NCBI GenBank assembly: GCA_011050675.1
Contig: DRFI01000017.1
Span: 285,083-349,082 of the forward strand
Direction of reading: 5' to 3'
DNA length: 64,000 nucleotides
From: Maribacter sp.
GTDB lineage: Bacteria; Bacteroidota; Bacteroidia; Flavobacteriales; Flavobacteriaceae
In this document: positions 44,898-53,426 of the stretch, piece after piece
Numbering within the stretch: the stretch's first letter is position 1
How the letters are laid out: each line of letters begins with the position of its first letter
The notes under the pieces: generated by a model
Told to the model about the DNA's origin: nothing
Databases searched by the model: none
What the model saw: only the letters and a program-made list of their open reading frames with translations
Position numbers and translations under genes: made by a program

Positions 44898-45599
44898 ATG
44901 AAAAAAATCTTTTATTTCCTATTTTTTTGCATCCTATTAAGTTGCAGTAAAGACGAAACAAAGACCAGACAAATTGAATTAGGATATCCTGAAACGGAAA
45001 TCAACCTCATCTTTTCAACGGCGGGAAGTACCGCTCCTGTTATTCTTAATTGGGATGGTGAACCAGGTACTTACAGCATTAGCTCATCAACGGGAATATT
45101 GCAAGAAAACGTAATAGCGTTCGATACAATTACGGGACATTTTTCGTGGGGTAAAGACTTTCCAATTGGCATTTATGATTTTAGCATTACTGCACAAAGT
45201 GGAGTGACAACTACAACTGTAGAAATAACCTTGACTAATACATTTATAGAAGGTTTTTTTAGTGGTGGTTTTCAAAAGGTTAGTGACCCCGATGAAATAA
45301 TTCTTACCGTTTTTAATGATTATGGTCTCCAGTTAAATGAAAATGGTAGTGTCTCTATGGAAAGATACAGTAACCCAGCATTAATAGTTTCAGGAAATTG
45401 GTCGATTACTGATGAAGGCACTTTATCTATAGATTTTATCACTAACCTTTCTGGAGGAGAGATTACATATATGAGGGGGTCGTTATCCTTCGATTCAGAG
45501 GATAAGGAACCACTATTTAGAGGTCTATACGGTACATCGTTAAATGAAAATCAAGAAATTGAAAACCTCACAGGAATATTCTATTTTATATGGGATTAG
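44898..45599 (+). CDS. Lipoprotein with Ig-like domain
   Basis: The 233-residue product has a lipoprotein signal (CILLSC, Cys16) and an N-terminal cadherin/Ig-like beta-sandwich (about 25-115: TYSISSSTGILQENVIAFDTI and GIYDFSITAQSGVTTTTVEI), followed by a lipocalin-like C-terminal half (about 116-233, IEGFFSGGFQ ... GSVSMERYSNPALIVSGNWSI). I recognise no defined family. It belongs to a run of four exported lipoproteins in the element 1 cargo and is probably surface-exposed. Confidence 0.7.
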   Translation: MKKIFYFLFFCILLSCSKDETKTRQIELGYPETEINLIFSTAGSTAPVILNWDGEPGTYSISSSTGILQENVIAFDTITGHFSWGKDFPIGIYDFSITAQSGVTTTTVEITLTNTFIEGFFSGGFQKVSDPDEIILTVFNDYGLQLNENGSVSMERYSNPALIVSGNWSITDEGTLSIDFITNLSGGEITYMRGSLSFDSEDKEPLFRGLYGTSLNENQEIENLTGIFYFIWD

Positions 45600-45650
45600 C
45601 TTTATGATTAATGCAAATTACAAAGATGTCGTTTTTAAAAATTTTAAAAA

Positions 45651-47222
45651 ATGAAAATAGCAATTAGAATCGTATTGTTCGCCCTACTTATATCAGGTTG
45701 TAAAAAAGAAGATGAAAACCTAATTAAAATACCCCATAATCAAAATCCGGGAGATTTTACTGTTGAGGTTACTCAAATTACCAATAATAGTTCATTACTG
45801 AATTGGAATGCAGCTGTAGACCCAGATAATGATAAAGTAACATACACCATATTTCTTGGAGAAACCGAAGCGCAGACGAATTTGGAAACAACAGAATTTC
45901 TTTTAGAAAGCCTGCAAGCTCAAACCAATTATAAAGGCAAAGTTGTAGCTTCTGACAGTAACGGAAATACCTCAGAAAATACATTTGATTTTATAACAGC
46001 AGAAGATGAAATCTTTGATAAAGAAGTTGCTGTAGTATGGCAAAAATCTTTAGGAGGCACCTTAGACGATGAAGCTTACGAGATACAGCGAACTAATGAC
46101 GGTGGATATATTATTGGAGGTTCATCAGAATCTATAGATGGTGATATAGGGGCTAATAAAGGAGCTAAAGATTGTTGGGTCGTAAAGCTTGATAATCTTG
46201 GGAATATAGTATGGGAAACCAGCCTTGGTGGGTCGGGTAATGAAACTATTCATGGCATACAACAAACAACAGATGGAGGGTATATTGTTGGAGCATTTTC
46301 TTCATCGAGTGATGGTGATGTTAGTGGTAATAATGGAATGCGAGACTTTTGGATTGTAAAACTAAATGCTTCAGGAAATTTGGTGTGGGAAACTTCATTA
46401 GGGGGTTCTAAGGATGATATTTTAGAATCTATATTACAAACTGAAGATGGAGGTTATGTTGCTGCAGGTTTTTCATCTTCTGCTGATGGAAATGTCACAG
46501 AGAATAATGGAGGTGCAGATGCCTGGGTCGTAAGACTTGATGCCTCGGGAAGTTTAATTTGGGAAACTAATCTGGGCGGTTCTGGGGGTGATATTGCCGT
46601 TTCTGTCGACCAGACTATTGATTTGGGATTCATTCTGGCTGGGTATACCAGTACAGCAGAAAACAAAAGAGATTTGTGGGTTGCACAATTGGATGCTTCG
46701 GGTAGTTTAGTGTGGGAAAAAAAACTAGGGGGGTCTGAAAATGATGAAGCTATTTCTGTGCAACAAACTTTGGATAATGGATTTATAGTTGGAGGGTATT
46801 CTAATTCGTCTAATGGTAATGTAGGAGAAAACCAAGGATCAAGTGATGCTTGGATTATAAAGTTAAATGTTTCTGGAGAATTGCTTTGGGAAAAAACAGT
46901 TGGAGGTTCAAGTTCAGAAGTAATAAATGAGATTAAGGAAGTTACAGAAGGAGGATTTATAGCCGTTTGTAGCACAAGCTCATTCGATGGAGATATAAGT
47001 TCCAATAATGGTGCGACAGACTTCTGGATTTTAAGATTAGATGTATCTGCAAGTATCATCTGGCAAACGAATTTAGGAGGGCCAGGAAATGATTATGGAT
47101 TTTCAATAGAACAAGCTACTGATAGCGGATATATTGTTGCAGGGTCATGGTATACAAATATTGTCGAAGCTGGCGAAGGATCAACAGGTGATTATAATTA
47201 CTGGGTTGTTAAACTAGAGTAA
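45651..47222 (+). CDS. Lipoprotein with fibronectin III domain and seven propeller-like repeats
   Basis: The 523-residue protein has a lipoprotein signal (LISGC, Cys17), a fibronectin type III domain (about 32-117), and seven tandem repeats of about 50-58 residues from about 126 to the end. Each starts with a W-x-x-x-L/V-G-G segment, contains DGGYIVGG-type and SSDGDVS-type strands, and ends with DxWVVKLD. Repeat four is shorter. Seven repeats fit a closed seven-bladed beta-propeller. Such proteins display binding surfaces; the ligand is unknown. It is the last cargo gene before the integrase. Confidence 0.8.
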   Translation: MKIAIRIVLFALLISGCKKEDENLIKIPHNQNPGDFTVEVTQITNNSSLLNWNAAVDPDNDKVTYTIFLGETEAQTNLETTEFLLESLQAQTNYKGKVVASDSNGNTSENTFDFITAEDEIFDKEVAVVWQKSLGGTLDDEAYEIQRTNDGGYIIGGSSESIDGDIGANKGAKDCWVVKLDNLGNIVWETSLGGSGNETIHGIQQTTDGGYIVGAFSSSSDGDVSGNNGMRDFWIVKLNASGNLVWETSLGGSKDDILESILQTEDGGYVAAGFSSSADGNVTENNGGADAWVVRLDASGSLIWETNLGGSGGDIAVSVDQTIDLGFILAGYTSTAENKRDLWVAQLDASGSLVWEKKLGGSENDEAISVQQTLDNGFIVGGYSNSSNGNVGENQGSSDAWIIKLNVSGELLWEKTVGGSSSEVINEIKEVTEGGFIAVCSTSSFDGDISSNNGATDFWILRLDVSASIIWQTNLGGPGNDYGFSIEQATDSGYIVAGSWYTNIVEAGEGSTGDYNYWVVKLE

Positions 47223-47638
47223 TTTTTAGTAATATGTACAATTATTTCAGAGGTAGGTAAAGGGTGAAAATTTAACACCAACGCAAAGTTTCCTTTTTAA
47301 GGAAGTTACCATTTCTAGGTTGCCCAAAGCTAAAAAGTAGTTTAAGTACCAATCGACAATTGAAAACTAATAAAAATTAAGGCGCTAACTGACTTATTAA
47401 GTTTTCCAATTCATGTGCTCGTTTAAACCCTATCTTCCTTCGCTTACTATGCTTTTAAATGAAATGGGAGAACAATTTGGATTTAATTAAAGACACGACT
47501 ATGTTTCTAGTTCTTAGATGATATTTTACAATAACTTAAACTTAAAATAGAGAATGAGGTATTATAGGGTCTTTTTAAGAACCTATAATACTGATTTTTA
47601 ATTGGTGTCTTAGATACATTTCAACTTGTTTTAACGCT
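47223..47638. other. Non-coding gap with a long hairpin
   Basis: About 415 bases without a gene. A 10-bp perfect inverted repeat GTATTATAGG (47559-47568) / CCTATAATAC (47582-47591) with a 13-base loop sits 48 bases beyond the integrase stop and could terminate it or the cargo transcript. Confidence 0.45.
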
Positions 47639-48859
47639 TTACAAAATATTTAACTCCTCCTGATAGGTGTCAATAATATTGCTAGGGAGTGATTTTAGAT
47701 AGATTTGGGTGGTGGATAATTTACTATGACCAAGCATAGCCGAAATAGCGGATAAGGGAATATTCTTAAACAGCGCATGAGTAGCGAAGCTATGTCTTGA
47801 TACATAAGATGTTAAACGCTCTTCAATGTTGCATAGAGCTGCTATCTTCTTTAGACCTTTATTATAATTTTTCAAACCCCATTGTGCATCTTTATATTGA
47901 AGTTCAAGGGTATCTCTTTTTAGAATAGGTAGTATAAAATCACTACGTTTCTTATGGGAAACATAATATTTCAAAATTACCGAAATTTGCTCAGTAATTT
48001 TAATGTCATACATTTTGGAAGTCTTTTTTCGTTGAAACTTTATACGACCATCTACGATGTTCCCCTTTTGAAGAAAAGCCATATCGATGAAAGACATCCC
48101 CATTGTCAAATAGGAAAGAAGGAAATAGTTTCTATAATTGAAAAGAGAATTATTTTCTTCAAAATTAAGCTCCAAAATTTTCTTAATGTATTCTACTTTT
48201 ATAGCTCTCTTTTCAGTTGGAACCGTTCGTATTTGGTAATTTTGAAATGGATAATGTTCCCTTTCTATAATGCCATCTTTTATACCCTTATTATAAATGG
48301 CTTTTATGGTTCTCATGTAAGAAGCAAGACCGTTTTGTGTATTTCCGGGCTTAGATAAATGAAATCTATCGAACCGTTCTAAAAAACTAAGATTCAGTTC
48401 GTTGAATTTTAAATTTTTACCATTATTAAAGACTTTGAGAATATTCAGAACTCCTTCATAATTCCTTGCTGTACCAAAGCGTTTTGATTCCCTTAATTCT
48501 TGTGCCTTAGCCAAGCCGTAAACAAAGAAAGAATCATATTTAGATTTGTTGACTATTTTGTTTTTCAATTGTGTGACTGACAGGAAATCAAGTTCGCCTT
48601 TATGGTGTAAGCGGTTAATAATTTCTTGAGCTTTTGTCAATTCTGAACGGAGTAGATTATTTAAAAATTGAACAGATTGAACGCCTTTGTAGGAGCGCCG
48701 TACTAATTTTTTTGAATCATCCCAGTATGTTTCTTGCACGGATTGACCGGTAGCTATTGAAGTTGTCTTTTGAAAATGCCCAAGCCGTATAATAATTGGA
48801 AACGAACTATCTTTTCTTATTCGGCGAGTATCCAAACTCAAACTTAGGCTTGTCTGCAT
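47639..48859 (-). CDS. Tyrosine recombinase (integrase of element 1)
   Basis: This 406-residue integrase has an N-terminal arm-binding region, a core-binding SAM-like domain (about 105-205), and a C-terminal catalytic domain. The catalytic box is visible as SRHSFATHALF (His and Arg), LGHSKLSTTQIYLKSL (His and nucleophile Tyr); the first Arg of the family is replaced or displaced near LSYLTMGMSF, as in many Bacteroidota integrases. It lies next to the attachment copy at 49007-49049 and reads away from it, so it belongs to element 1. The recombination target is tRNA-Asn. Confidence 0.93.
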   Translation of the reverse strand: MQTSLSLSLDTRRIRKDSSFPIIIRLGHFQKTTSIATGQSVQETYWDDSKKLVRRSYKGVQSVQFLNNLLRSELTKAQEIINRLHHKGELDFLSVTQLKNKIVNKSKYDSFFVYGLAKAQELRESKRFGTARNYEGVLNILKVFNNGKNLKFNELNLSFLERFDRFHLSKPGNTQNGLASYMRTIKAIYNKGIKDGIIEREHYPFQNYQIRTVPTEKRAIKVEYIKKILELNFEENNSLFNYRNYFLLSYLTMGMSFIDMAFLQKGNIVDGRIKFQRKKTSKMYDIKITEQISVILKYYVSHKKRSDFILPILKRDTLELQYKDAQWGLKNYNKGLKKIAALCNIEERLTSYVSRHSFATHALFKNIPLSAISAMLGHSKLSTTQIYLKSLPSNIIDTYQEELNIL

Positions 48860-48878
48860 ACTTTAAAGGTAGATAAAA

Positions 48879-48900
48879 ATTTGCACATAATTTGCACATA
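48879..48900 (+). repeat. Arm-type repeat, right end of element 1
   Basis: Exact direct copy of the 22-bp double TTTGCACATA unit at 31548-31569, located 20 bases upstream of the integrase start. Confidence 0.55.
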
Positions 48901-49006
48901 AATATATGGTTTCAAATGAGTGTAAATGAAATCAAAATAGATTAAAAATCTAATAATCAATTATTTATGAATAGTTTTGAATCTTAATAAATCTGTAATC
49001 CGACCG

Positions 49007-49049
49007 CTGTTAATCAGAGGGTCCTTGGTTCGAGCCCAAGAGGGGGAGC
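49007..49049 (+). repeat. Attachment site copy 2 (junction of elements 1 and 2)
   Basis: Identical to the last 43 bases of the tRNA-Asn attachment copy (31458-31500). Bases 49023-49060 also match 61029-61066 for 38 bp. It is therefore attR of element 1 and attL of element 2. It is not a functional tRNA gene because the 5' half is missing. Confidence 0.9.
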
Positions 49050-49058
49050 AAAAAGCGA

Positions 49059-49090
49059 AATCCAATCTATTTATTTAGGTTGGATTTTTT
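49059..49090 (+). terminator. tRNA-Asn terminator brought by element 2
   Basis: AATCCAATCT (49059-49068) pairs with AGGTTGGATT (49077-49086) around an 8-base loop and is followed by a T run. It sits at the same position after the attachment core as the other two terminators. Confidence 0.75.
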
Positions 49091-49181
49091 GTTTTACGTA
49101 TTGTCAGTGCTAGCGTGCTTGCATTATATGAAGAAATATTACTTCTACACAAAAAGTCAACTTGTCAAGTTATTATAGAGA

Positions 49182-49227
49182 TTCTAGGTGTCCCATTAGG
49201 TGTCCCTAAATATTTCTAGGTGTCCCA
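49182..49227 (+). repeat. Three AGGTGTCCC repeats, arm sites of element 2
   Basis: TTCTAGGTGTCCCA occurs at 49182-49195 and 49214-49227, with TTAGGTGTCCC at 49196-49206 between them. They lie between the attachment core and the integrase start. A weaker similar word, GGATACCCATTA, lies near 60972 at the other end. Confidence 0.55.
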
Positions 49228-49279
49228 CTTTTGAAATCTGAATTGTATGCCAATTGTTTAACATTAAAACCAATTGGTT

Positions 49280-50473
49280 ATGAATCAAAATGCTTTATCG
49301 GTACTGTTCTACTTGAACAAGGCCAAAATTAACAAACAGGGGTTATGCCCAATTAAATGCAGACTTACCTATTTCAAGGCTAGAAAAGAATTTTCAACTG
49401 GTGAATTTATATCGCCTAAGAACTGGAATTCTAAGCTTCAAAAAGCTAGCAACAATGAACCTCTTAATATTCAACTAGAAATTATTAAGACTAACATACG
49501 TAGATCTTTTCTAGGTCTTCAAATAGACCAAATAAGTTTTGGAGTTGAGGAAATATTTAAATCTTATACAGGAGAACCTCTCAATAATAACAGATATTTT
49601 CTTCAGTATTTTAAGGAATTTCTTGATAAGAAGAAAGAGCTCATTGGAATTGATTTGCAACAATCAACGTGGAAGAAATTTGAATATGCACAGATTCAAT
49701 TTGAGGAATTTCTTAAATATAAGCTTAACAAAAAAGATTTAAAAATGTATGACCTAAAAATTCAATTGCTCAACGATTTTGAACACTTTCTCAAGACCGT
49801 TAGAAAGCAAAGGCAGGTCACTGTAAATAAGACCATTCAGAGGCTCAGGAAGCCTATTAAGGAGGCTATTAATGAAGGTTATTTGGAAAGTGACCCATTC
49901 ATGTCTTTTAAGCCTGGAAAGGTCATAAAAGAGGTTGTTTTCCTTACAGATTGTGAGTTGAAAATACTTGAGAATCATGAATTTTATCAACCAAGATTAA
50001 GTTTGATAAAGGACCTTTTTATATTCTGTTGTTATACGGGTTTATCCTATTGTGAGATGTCTGATTTAAAAAAGAACCATATCGTTTTAGGCTTTGACGG
50101 CAATCAATGGATACAGATGAAAAGGAAGAAAACCAATAAGATAATTTCAGTTCCATTGCTTCCAAAAGCAAAAGCAATTTTAGCTAAATATGATGAGGTT
50201 GGTGAATTTTCCCTACCAAGAATAAGCAATCAAAAACTCAACTCATATTTAAAGGAAATTGGAAGTATTTTAGGTATTAATAAGTCTATTAGTCATCATA
50301 CAGCGCGAAAGACTTTTGCATCCACCGTGCTCCTTTACAATGATGTTCCAATGGAGATAGTTAGTGAATTATTAGGGCATTCTAGTATGAAAATAACCCA
50401 AGAATATTATGGGAAAGTTGTTCAAAAAAGGATTAGTGAAGAAATGAACAGGATTTCATTAAAGACTTTTTGA
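49280..50473 (+). CDS. Tyrosine recombinase (integrase of element 2)
   Basis: The 397-residue integrase has an N-terminal arm-binding domain (LSVLFYLNKAKINKQGLCPIK), a SAM-like core-binding domain (about 100-205) and a catalytic domain with HHTARKTFASTVLL (His/Arg box) and LLGHSSMKITQEYYGKV (nucleophile Tyr). The ATG at 49280 is chosen over a TTG at 49274. It is only distantly similar to the element 1 integrase, yet uses the same tRNA-Asn target. It is close to its attachment site and three arm repeats. Confidence 0.94.
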   Translation: MNQNALSVLFYLNKAKINKQGLCPIKCRLTYFKARKEFSTGEFISPKNWNSKLQKASNNEPLNIQLEIIKTNIRRSFLGLQIDQISFGVEEIFKSYTGEPLNNNRYFLQYFKEFLDKKKELIGIDLQQSTWKKFEYAQIQFEEFLKYKLNKKDLKMYDLKIQLLNDFEHFLKTVRKQRQVTVNKTIQRLRKPIKEAINEGYLESDPFMSFKPGKVIKEVVFLTDCELKILENHEFYQPRLSLIKDLFIFCCYTGLSYCEMSDLKKNHIVLGFDGNQWIQMKRKKTNKIISVPLLPKAKAILAKYDEVGEFSLPRISNQKLNSYLKEIGSILGINKSISHHTARKTFASTVLLYNDVPMEIVSELLGHSSMKITQEYYGKVVQKRISEEMNRISLKTF

Positions 50474-50518
50474 ATAACCTTCATGAAACAAAATCTATTG
50501 GAATAATTAATACGTAAT

Positions 50519-51391
50519 TTACTGTTCTAAACTACCAGGTGTAAATCCAACTAAAAAGTTTTTACTTTTAGGGTTACATTGACTGCAAACATCATCCATA
50601 AAGTAACCTGCGGAAAGGTATTCTTTACCGCATTTACTACAATTAGTTTTTTGACTACTTAAAAAGCTTGACCCCAAGCTACCAGTATATGATGTAATTC
50701 CACTTAAAGCGGTATTATTGATTTTATACTCGGCATCTTTTAGTTTTGCATGAGTTTTTTCTAGTTGTTTAGATTTACTAGATAATTGTTCTCGCAATTT
50801 ATTGGCTTCTTCACTTCCTTCCTCTTTAGCAGATTCTATTTCTTTATGAAGATCCTCAATATCTTTTGATAAAATCCCTTCTTTGTTTTTCATTTCTGAA
50901 ATGAGACCGATTTGAGTTTTTACATTAGCAACTTCAGGAATAATATCAGTCCAGTTTTCAATTGAACTTACAATCTCTTCTTCCAAAATATTACACTTTT
51001 CAATTACCTCCTGAAAGTTATTGGATATTAGTTTGTACTCAATATTTTCTTGGTCTAAATTCTTTATATAATCGTTTGTTCTTTTTTCAATGGTATTCAC
51101 GTTTAGCAATATCAATTTCAAACTTCTGATTGCAGAATTGCCACGGGCAACTAAAACTTTTAATTCTGAAGTTTGTGTCCATCTACTAGAGATGATTCCA
51201 CCTAATAAGCCCGAAATTAGTGTTATTATTAATGTTAATATTGCAATCAATTCTTGATTGTTAGTAGATGAAGAATAGATAATAAAAACTATTGTGATTA
51301 TTAGTAGGCATAGCACCCAAGGGTCACCAACAATATTAAGAAAACGACTCCATTTGCTCTTTAATCCTAGTTCCTTGTTTTTTTCAGACAT
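50519..51391 (-). CDS. Membrane coiled-coil zinc-ribbon protein, function unknown
   Basis: The 290-residue product has two adjacent membrane helices (about 26-44 and 50-70), a long helical region with heptad coiled coil (about 75-235, for example IEDLHKEIESAKEEGSEEA), and a C-terminal zinc ribbon with two CxxC pairs (Cys251/254 and Cys269/272, in CSKCGKEY and CSQC). I recognise no family. It is transcribed against the rest of element 2 and converges with the integrase, a common place for accessory cargo such as defence or membrane-stress genes. That role is speculative. Confidence 0.65.
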   Translation of the reverse strand: MSEKNKELGLKSKWSRFLNIVGDPWVLCLLIITIVFIIYSSSTNNQELIAILTLIITLISGLLGGIISSRWTQTSELKVLVARGNSAIRSLKLILLNVNTIEKRTNDYIKNLDQENIEYKLISNNFQEVIEKCNILEEEIVSSIENWTDIIPEVANVKTQIGLISEMKNKEGILSKDIEDLHKEIESAKEEGSEEANKLREQLSSKSKQLEKTHAKLKDAEYKINNTALSGITSYTGSLGSSFLSSQKTNCSKCGKEYLSAGYFMDDVCSQCNPKSKNFLVGFTPGSLEQ

Positions 51392-51719
51392 AATAAATGA
51401 TTTTATTTTGGAATTAGTTTTTACTATAACGTAACTATTTCATAAAAATTTGACCATCGGTTTATTTATCGTTTATGGAATCATTTCTGTTTATTATAAA
51501 TTCCCCTTTACTACTAATTAGTAGACATAACTTATAGCTGTCCTAATACTTAAATCATTAAGAGGATATATTAAGGCTTAACAATATTGTGACTGCCATT
51601 GTGTTAAAGCTTTAAGGAAAGAGAATTTTAGTATAGAAGAAAATTATTGTAATTGAGTTAAAAGAAAGGTCTTCCAATTAATGGGATTTGTACTTAGTAA
51701 AAATTTGGAGTATTAAAAT
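51392..51719. other. Non-coding gap in element 2
   Basis: About 330 AT-rich bases with no gene I can support. Confidence 0.4.
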
Positions 51720-51974
51720 TCAATTAAAATTCTTGATCCGTTCCCATCCTTTTAATGGAATATAATTATATCTATCCACATCTACATCCATAAGCATTAA
51801 AACGTATCTACTGGGGTACCTATAACAAAGTCTTAGATAGCTTTCGTTAGCCTCCAAATACTATCCTTTCATACCTAATGGTTTTTGTTTGACCTGCATA
51901 TGCTCTAACGCTAGCTCATAGCGGTGTTTACCGATTTCTTTTAAGAGCTCCCTAATAATTTTAAGGTCGTATTT
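51720..51974 (-). pseudogene. Gene remnant with an in-frame TAG
   Basis: A minus-strand frame of 84 codons reads KYDLKIIRELLKEIGKHRYE and ALEHMQVKQKPLGMKG, then TAG (51861-51863), then YLEANESYLRLCYRYPSRYV and MLMDVDVDRYNYIPLKGWER before TGA. Both halves have protein-like composition in one frame. Another TAG precedes the first codon. I recognise no family. It is probably the tail of a decayed gene. Confidence 0.4.
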
Positions 51975-52131
51975 CTATATAATATATTGGACATAATCCA
52001 AAATTATGGAAATATACCATACAAAATATGCTTAAGTTCTCATAAAAACCAAATAATACATAAATCATCCCCCCAAACTTTGTAAGATGGGAAGTACCCC
52101 CGCACAATGTTTAACTTAAAAAAATTATAGA

Positions 52132-52479
52132 ATGGTCACGATTAAAAATTACAAAACGATTACAAAAGACGATGGGGAAAAGTTTTATGCCTTGATAGTT
52201 CAGGGAGGAGTAGAACCTGTTAAAAGTAATAGAACAGGAAGAGTTTATTTTACAACAAGAACAGCAACTGTTCCAACCACATTTGATGAACAGACCTGTA
52301 AGGAAATCATAGGTAATCAATTCAATGGGGAAATCCAAAAGATTGAATGTGAGGCTTACGATTATACCGTTGAAAGCTCGGGAGAGATTATAGAGCTCAA
52401 TCATAGATGGGAATATGTGGACGAGGATTTGGAAATTTTGAATAACCATGTAATAAATCAGACTGTAAAGATTCAGTAA
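52132..52479 (+). CDS. Hypothetical element protein
   Basis: The 115-residue product is mixed alpha/beta (MVTIKNYKTITKDDGEKFYALIVQ) with no membrane segment or recognisable motif. It opens the rightward replication gene run of element 2 and is closed off by a hairpin at 52504-52522. About 250 AT-rich bases upstream may hold its promoter. Position before a recombination ATPase gene suggests an early element gene, which is inference. Confidence 0.65.
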   Translation: MVTIKNYKTITKDDGEKFYALIVQGGVEPVKSNRTGRVYFTTRTATVPTTFDEQTCKEIIGNQFNGEIQKIECEAYDYTVESSGEIIELNHRWEYVDEDLEILNNHVINQTVKIQ

Positions 52480-52503
52480 ATTTTACTTATTGAGAGAATT
52501 AAG

Positions 52504-52528
52504 AGAGCCCTTATAGGGCTCTTTTTTT
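52504..52528 (+). terminator. Intrinsic terminator
   Basis: AGAGCCC (52504-52510) and GGGCTCT (52516-52522) with a 5-base loop and a T run, 24 bases after the hypothetical gene. Confidence 0.85.
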
Positions 52529-52570
52529 GTTTTATGAAAACTAATATTAATCATTATAACATATAATAAA

Positions 52571-53425
52571 ATGGAATTAAAAACAGCAAAACGGGAACAG
52601 GTTAAATTGAGGGTAGGGATATCAGGTGCGTCAGGTTTCGGAAAGACCTATTCTGCCTTGTTAATGGCATATGGAATGACCAATGACTGGTCTAAAATAG
52701 GTGTAGTGGACACAGAGAATAATAGCGCTAGTTTATATGCTCATCTAGGTCATTTTAAAGCCCTCTGCCTAACCAAACCCTACAGTCCAGAAAAGTATAT
52801 AGAAGCCATCCAAACATGCGAGAAATCTAATATAAAGGTGATTATTCTGGATTCTATATCCCATGAATGGAACGGTCCAGGAGGTTGTCTTGAAATACAT
52901 AATGACTTAGGTGGTAGATGGCAAGATTGGGGGGTAGTAACACCTAGACATCAGAATTTTATTTCAGCAATTTTAGAATCAACTTGTCATATGATTACCA
53001 CCACCAGAAGGAAGATGGATTATTCTATGGAGTCAGATGGAAATGGTAAAACCCGTGTTATAAAACATGGAATGAAAGAAATCACCCGTGATGGATTTGA
53101 ATATGAACTAACGGTCAATTTTGAATTAACCAATGAAAATCATCTAGCCAAGGCTTCCAAGGATAGAACGGGACTGTTTATGGGGAGACCAGAATTTATA
53201 ATCAATCCTAAAATAGGTAAGAAGTTAATTGAGTGGTGTAATCATGATGTAATTTTTCAAGGAGTTGTTGAAAAGATTAATGCTTGTGAAAACCTTGATG
53301 AACTTAGAAAAATCTATGAAAGTAACCAGGCTATTAAGGAGGATATTTATCCTTTGATAATGAATAAAAAAACAAATTTAGAGGCTCTGAAAAGCCATTT
53401 AGTAAACGAAACTGAAATTAATTAA
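52571..53425 (+). CDS. RecA-like ATPase (AAA_24/Sak4-type)
   Basis: The 284-residue protein has Walker A GASGFGKTYSAL at about residues 18-25 and Walker B VIILDSIS at about 92-99, with the following HEWNGPGG and GRWQDWGVVTPRH segments of phage AAA_24 ATPases. Sak4-type members act as single-strand annealing or recombination helpers in phages. In element 2 it likely assists replication or recombination of the excised circle. It is one base before the DUF3871 gene. Confidence 0.82.
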   Translation: MELKTAKREQVKLRVGISGASGFGKTYSALLMAYGMTNDWSKIGVVDTENNSASLYAHLGHFKALCLTKPYSPEKYIEAIQTCEKSNIKVIILDSISHEWNGPGGCLEIHNDLGGRWQDWGVVTPRHQNFISAILESTCHMITTTRRKMDYSMESDGNGKTRVIKHGMKEITRDGFEYELTVNFELTNENHLAKASKDRTGLFMGRPEFIINPKIGKKLIEWCNHDVIFQGVVEKINACENLDELRKIYESNQAIKEDIYPLIMNKKTNLEALKSHLVNETEIN

Positions 53426-53426
53426 T

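Noticed and set aside
46454..47059. A 201-codon minus-strand frame
   Set aside because: It is an antisense shadow of the propeller repeats; the repeated codon pattern keeps that frame open.
49007..49049. Second tRNA-Asn gene
   Set aside because: Only the 3' 43 bases are present; the acceptor 5' strand and D arm are missing, so it is an attachment site.
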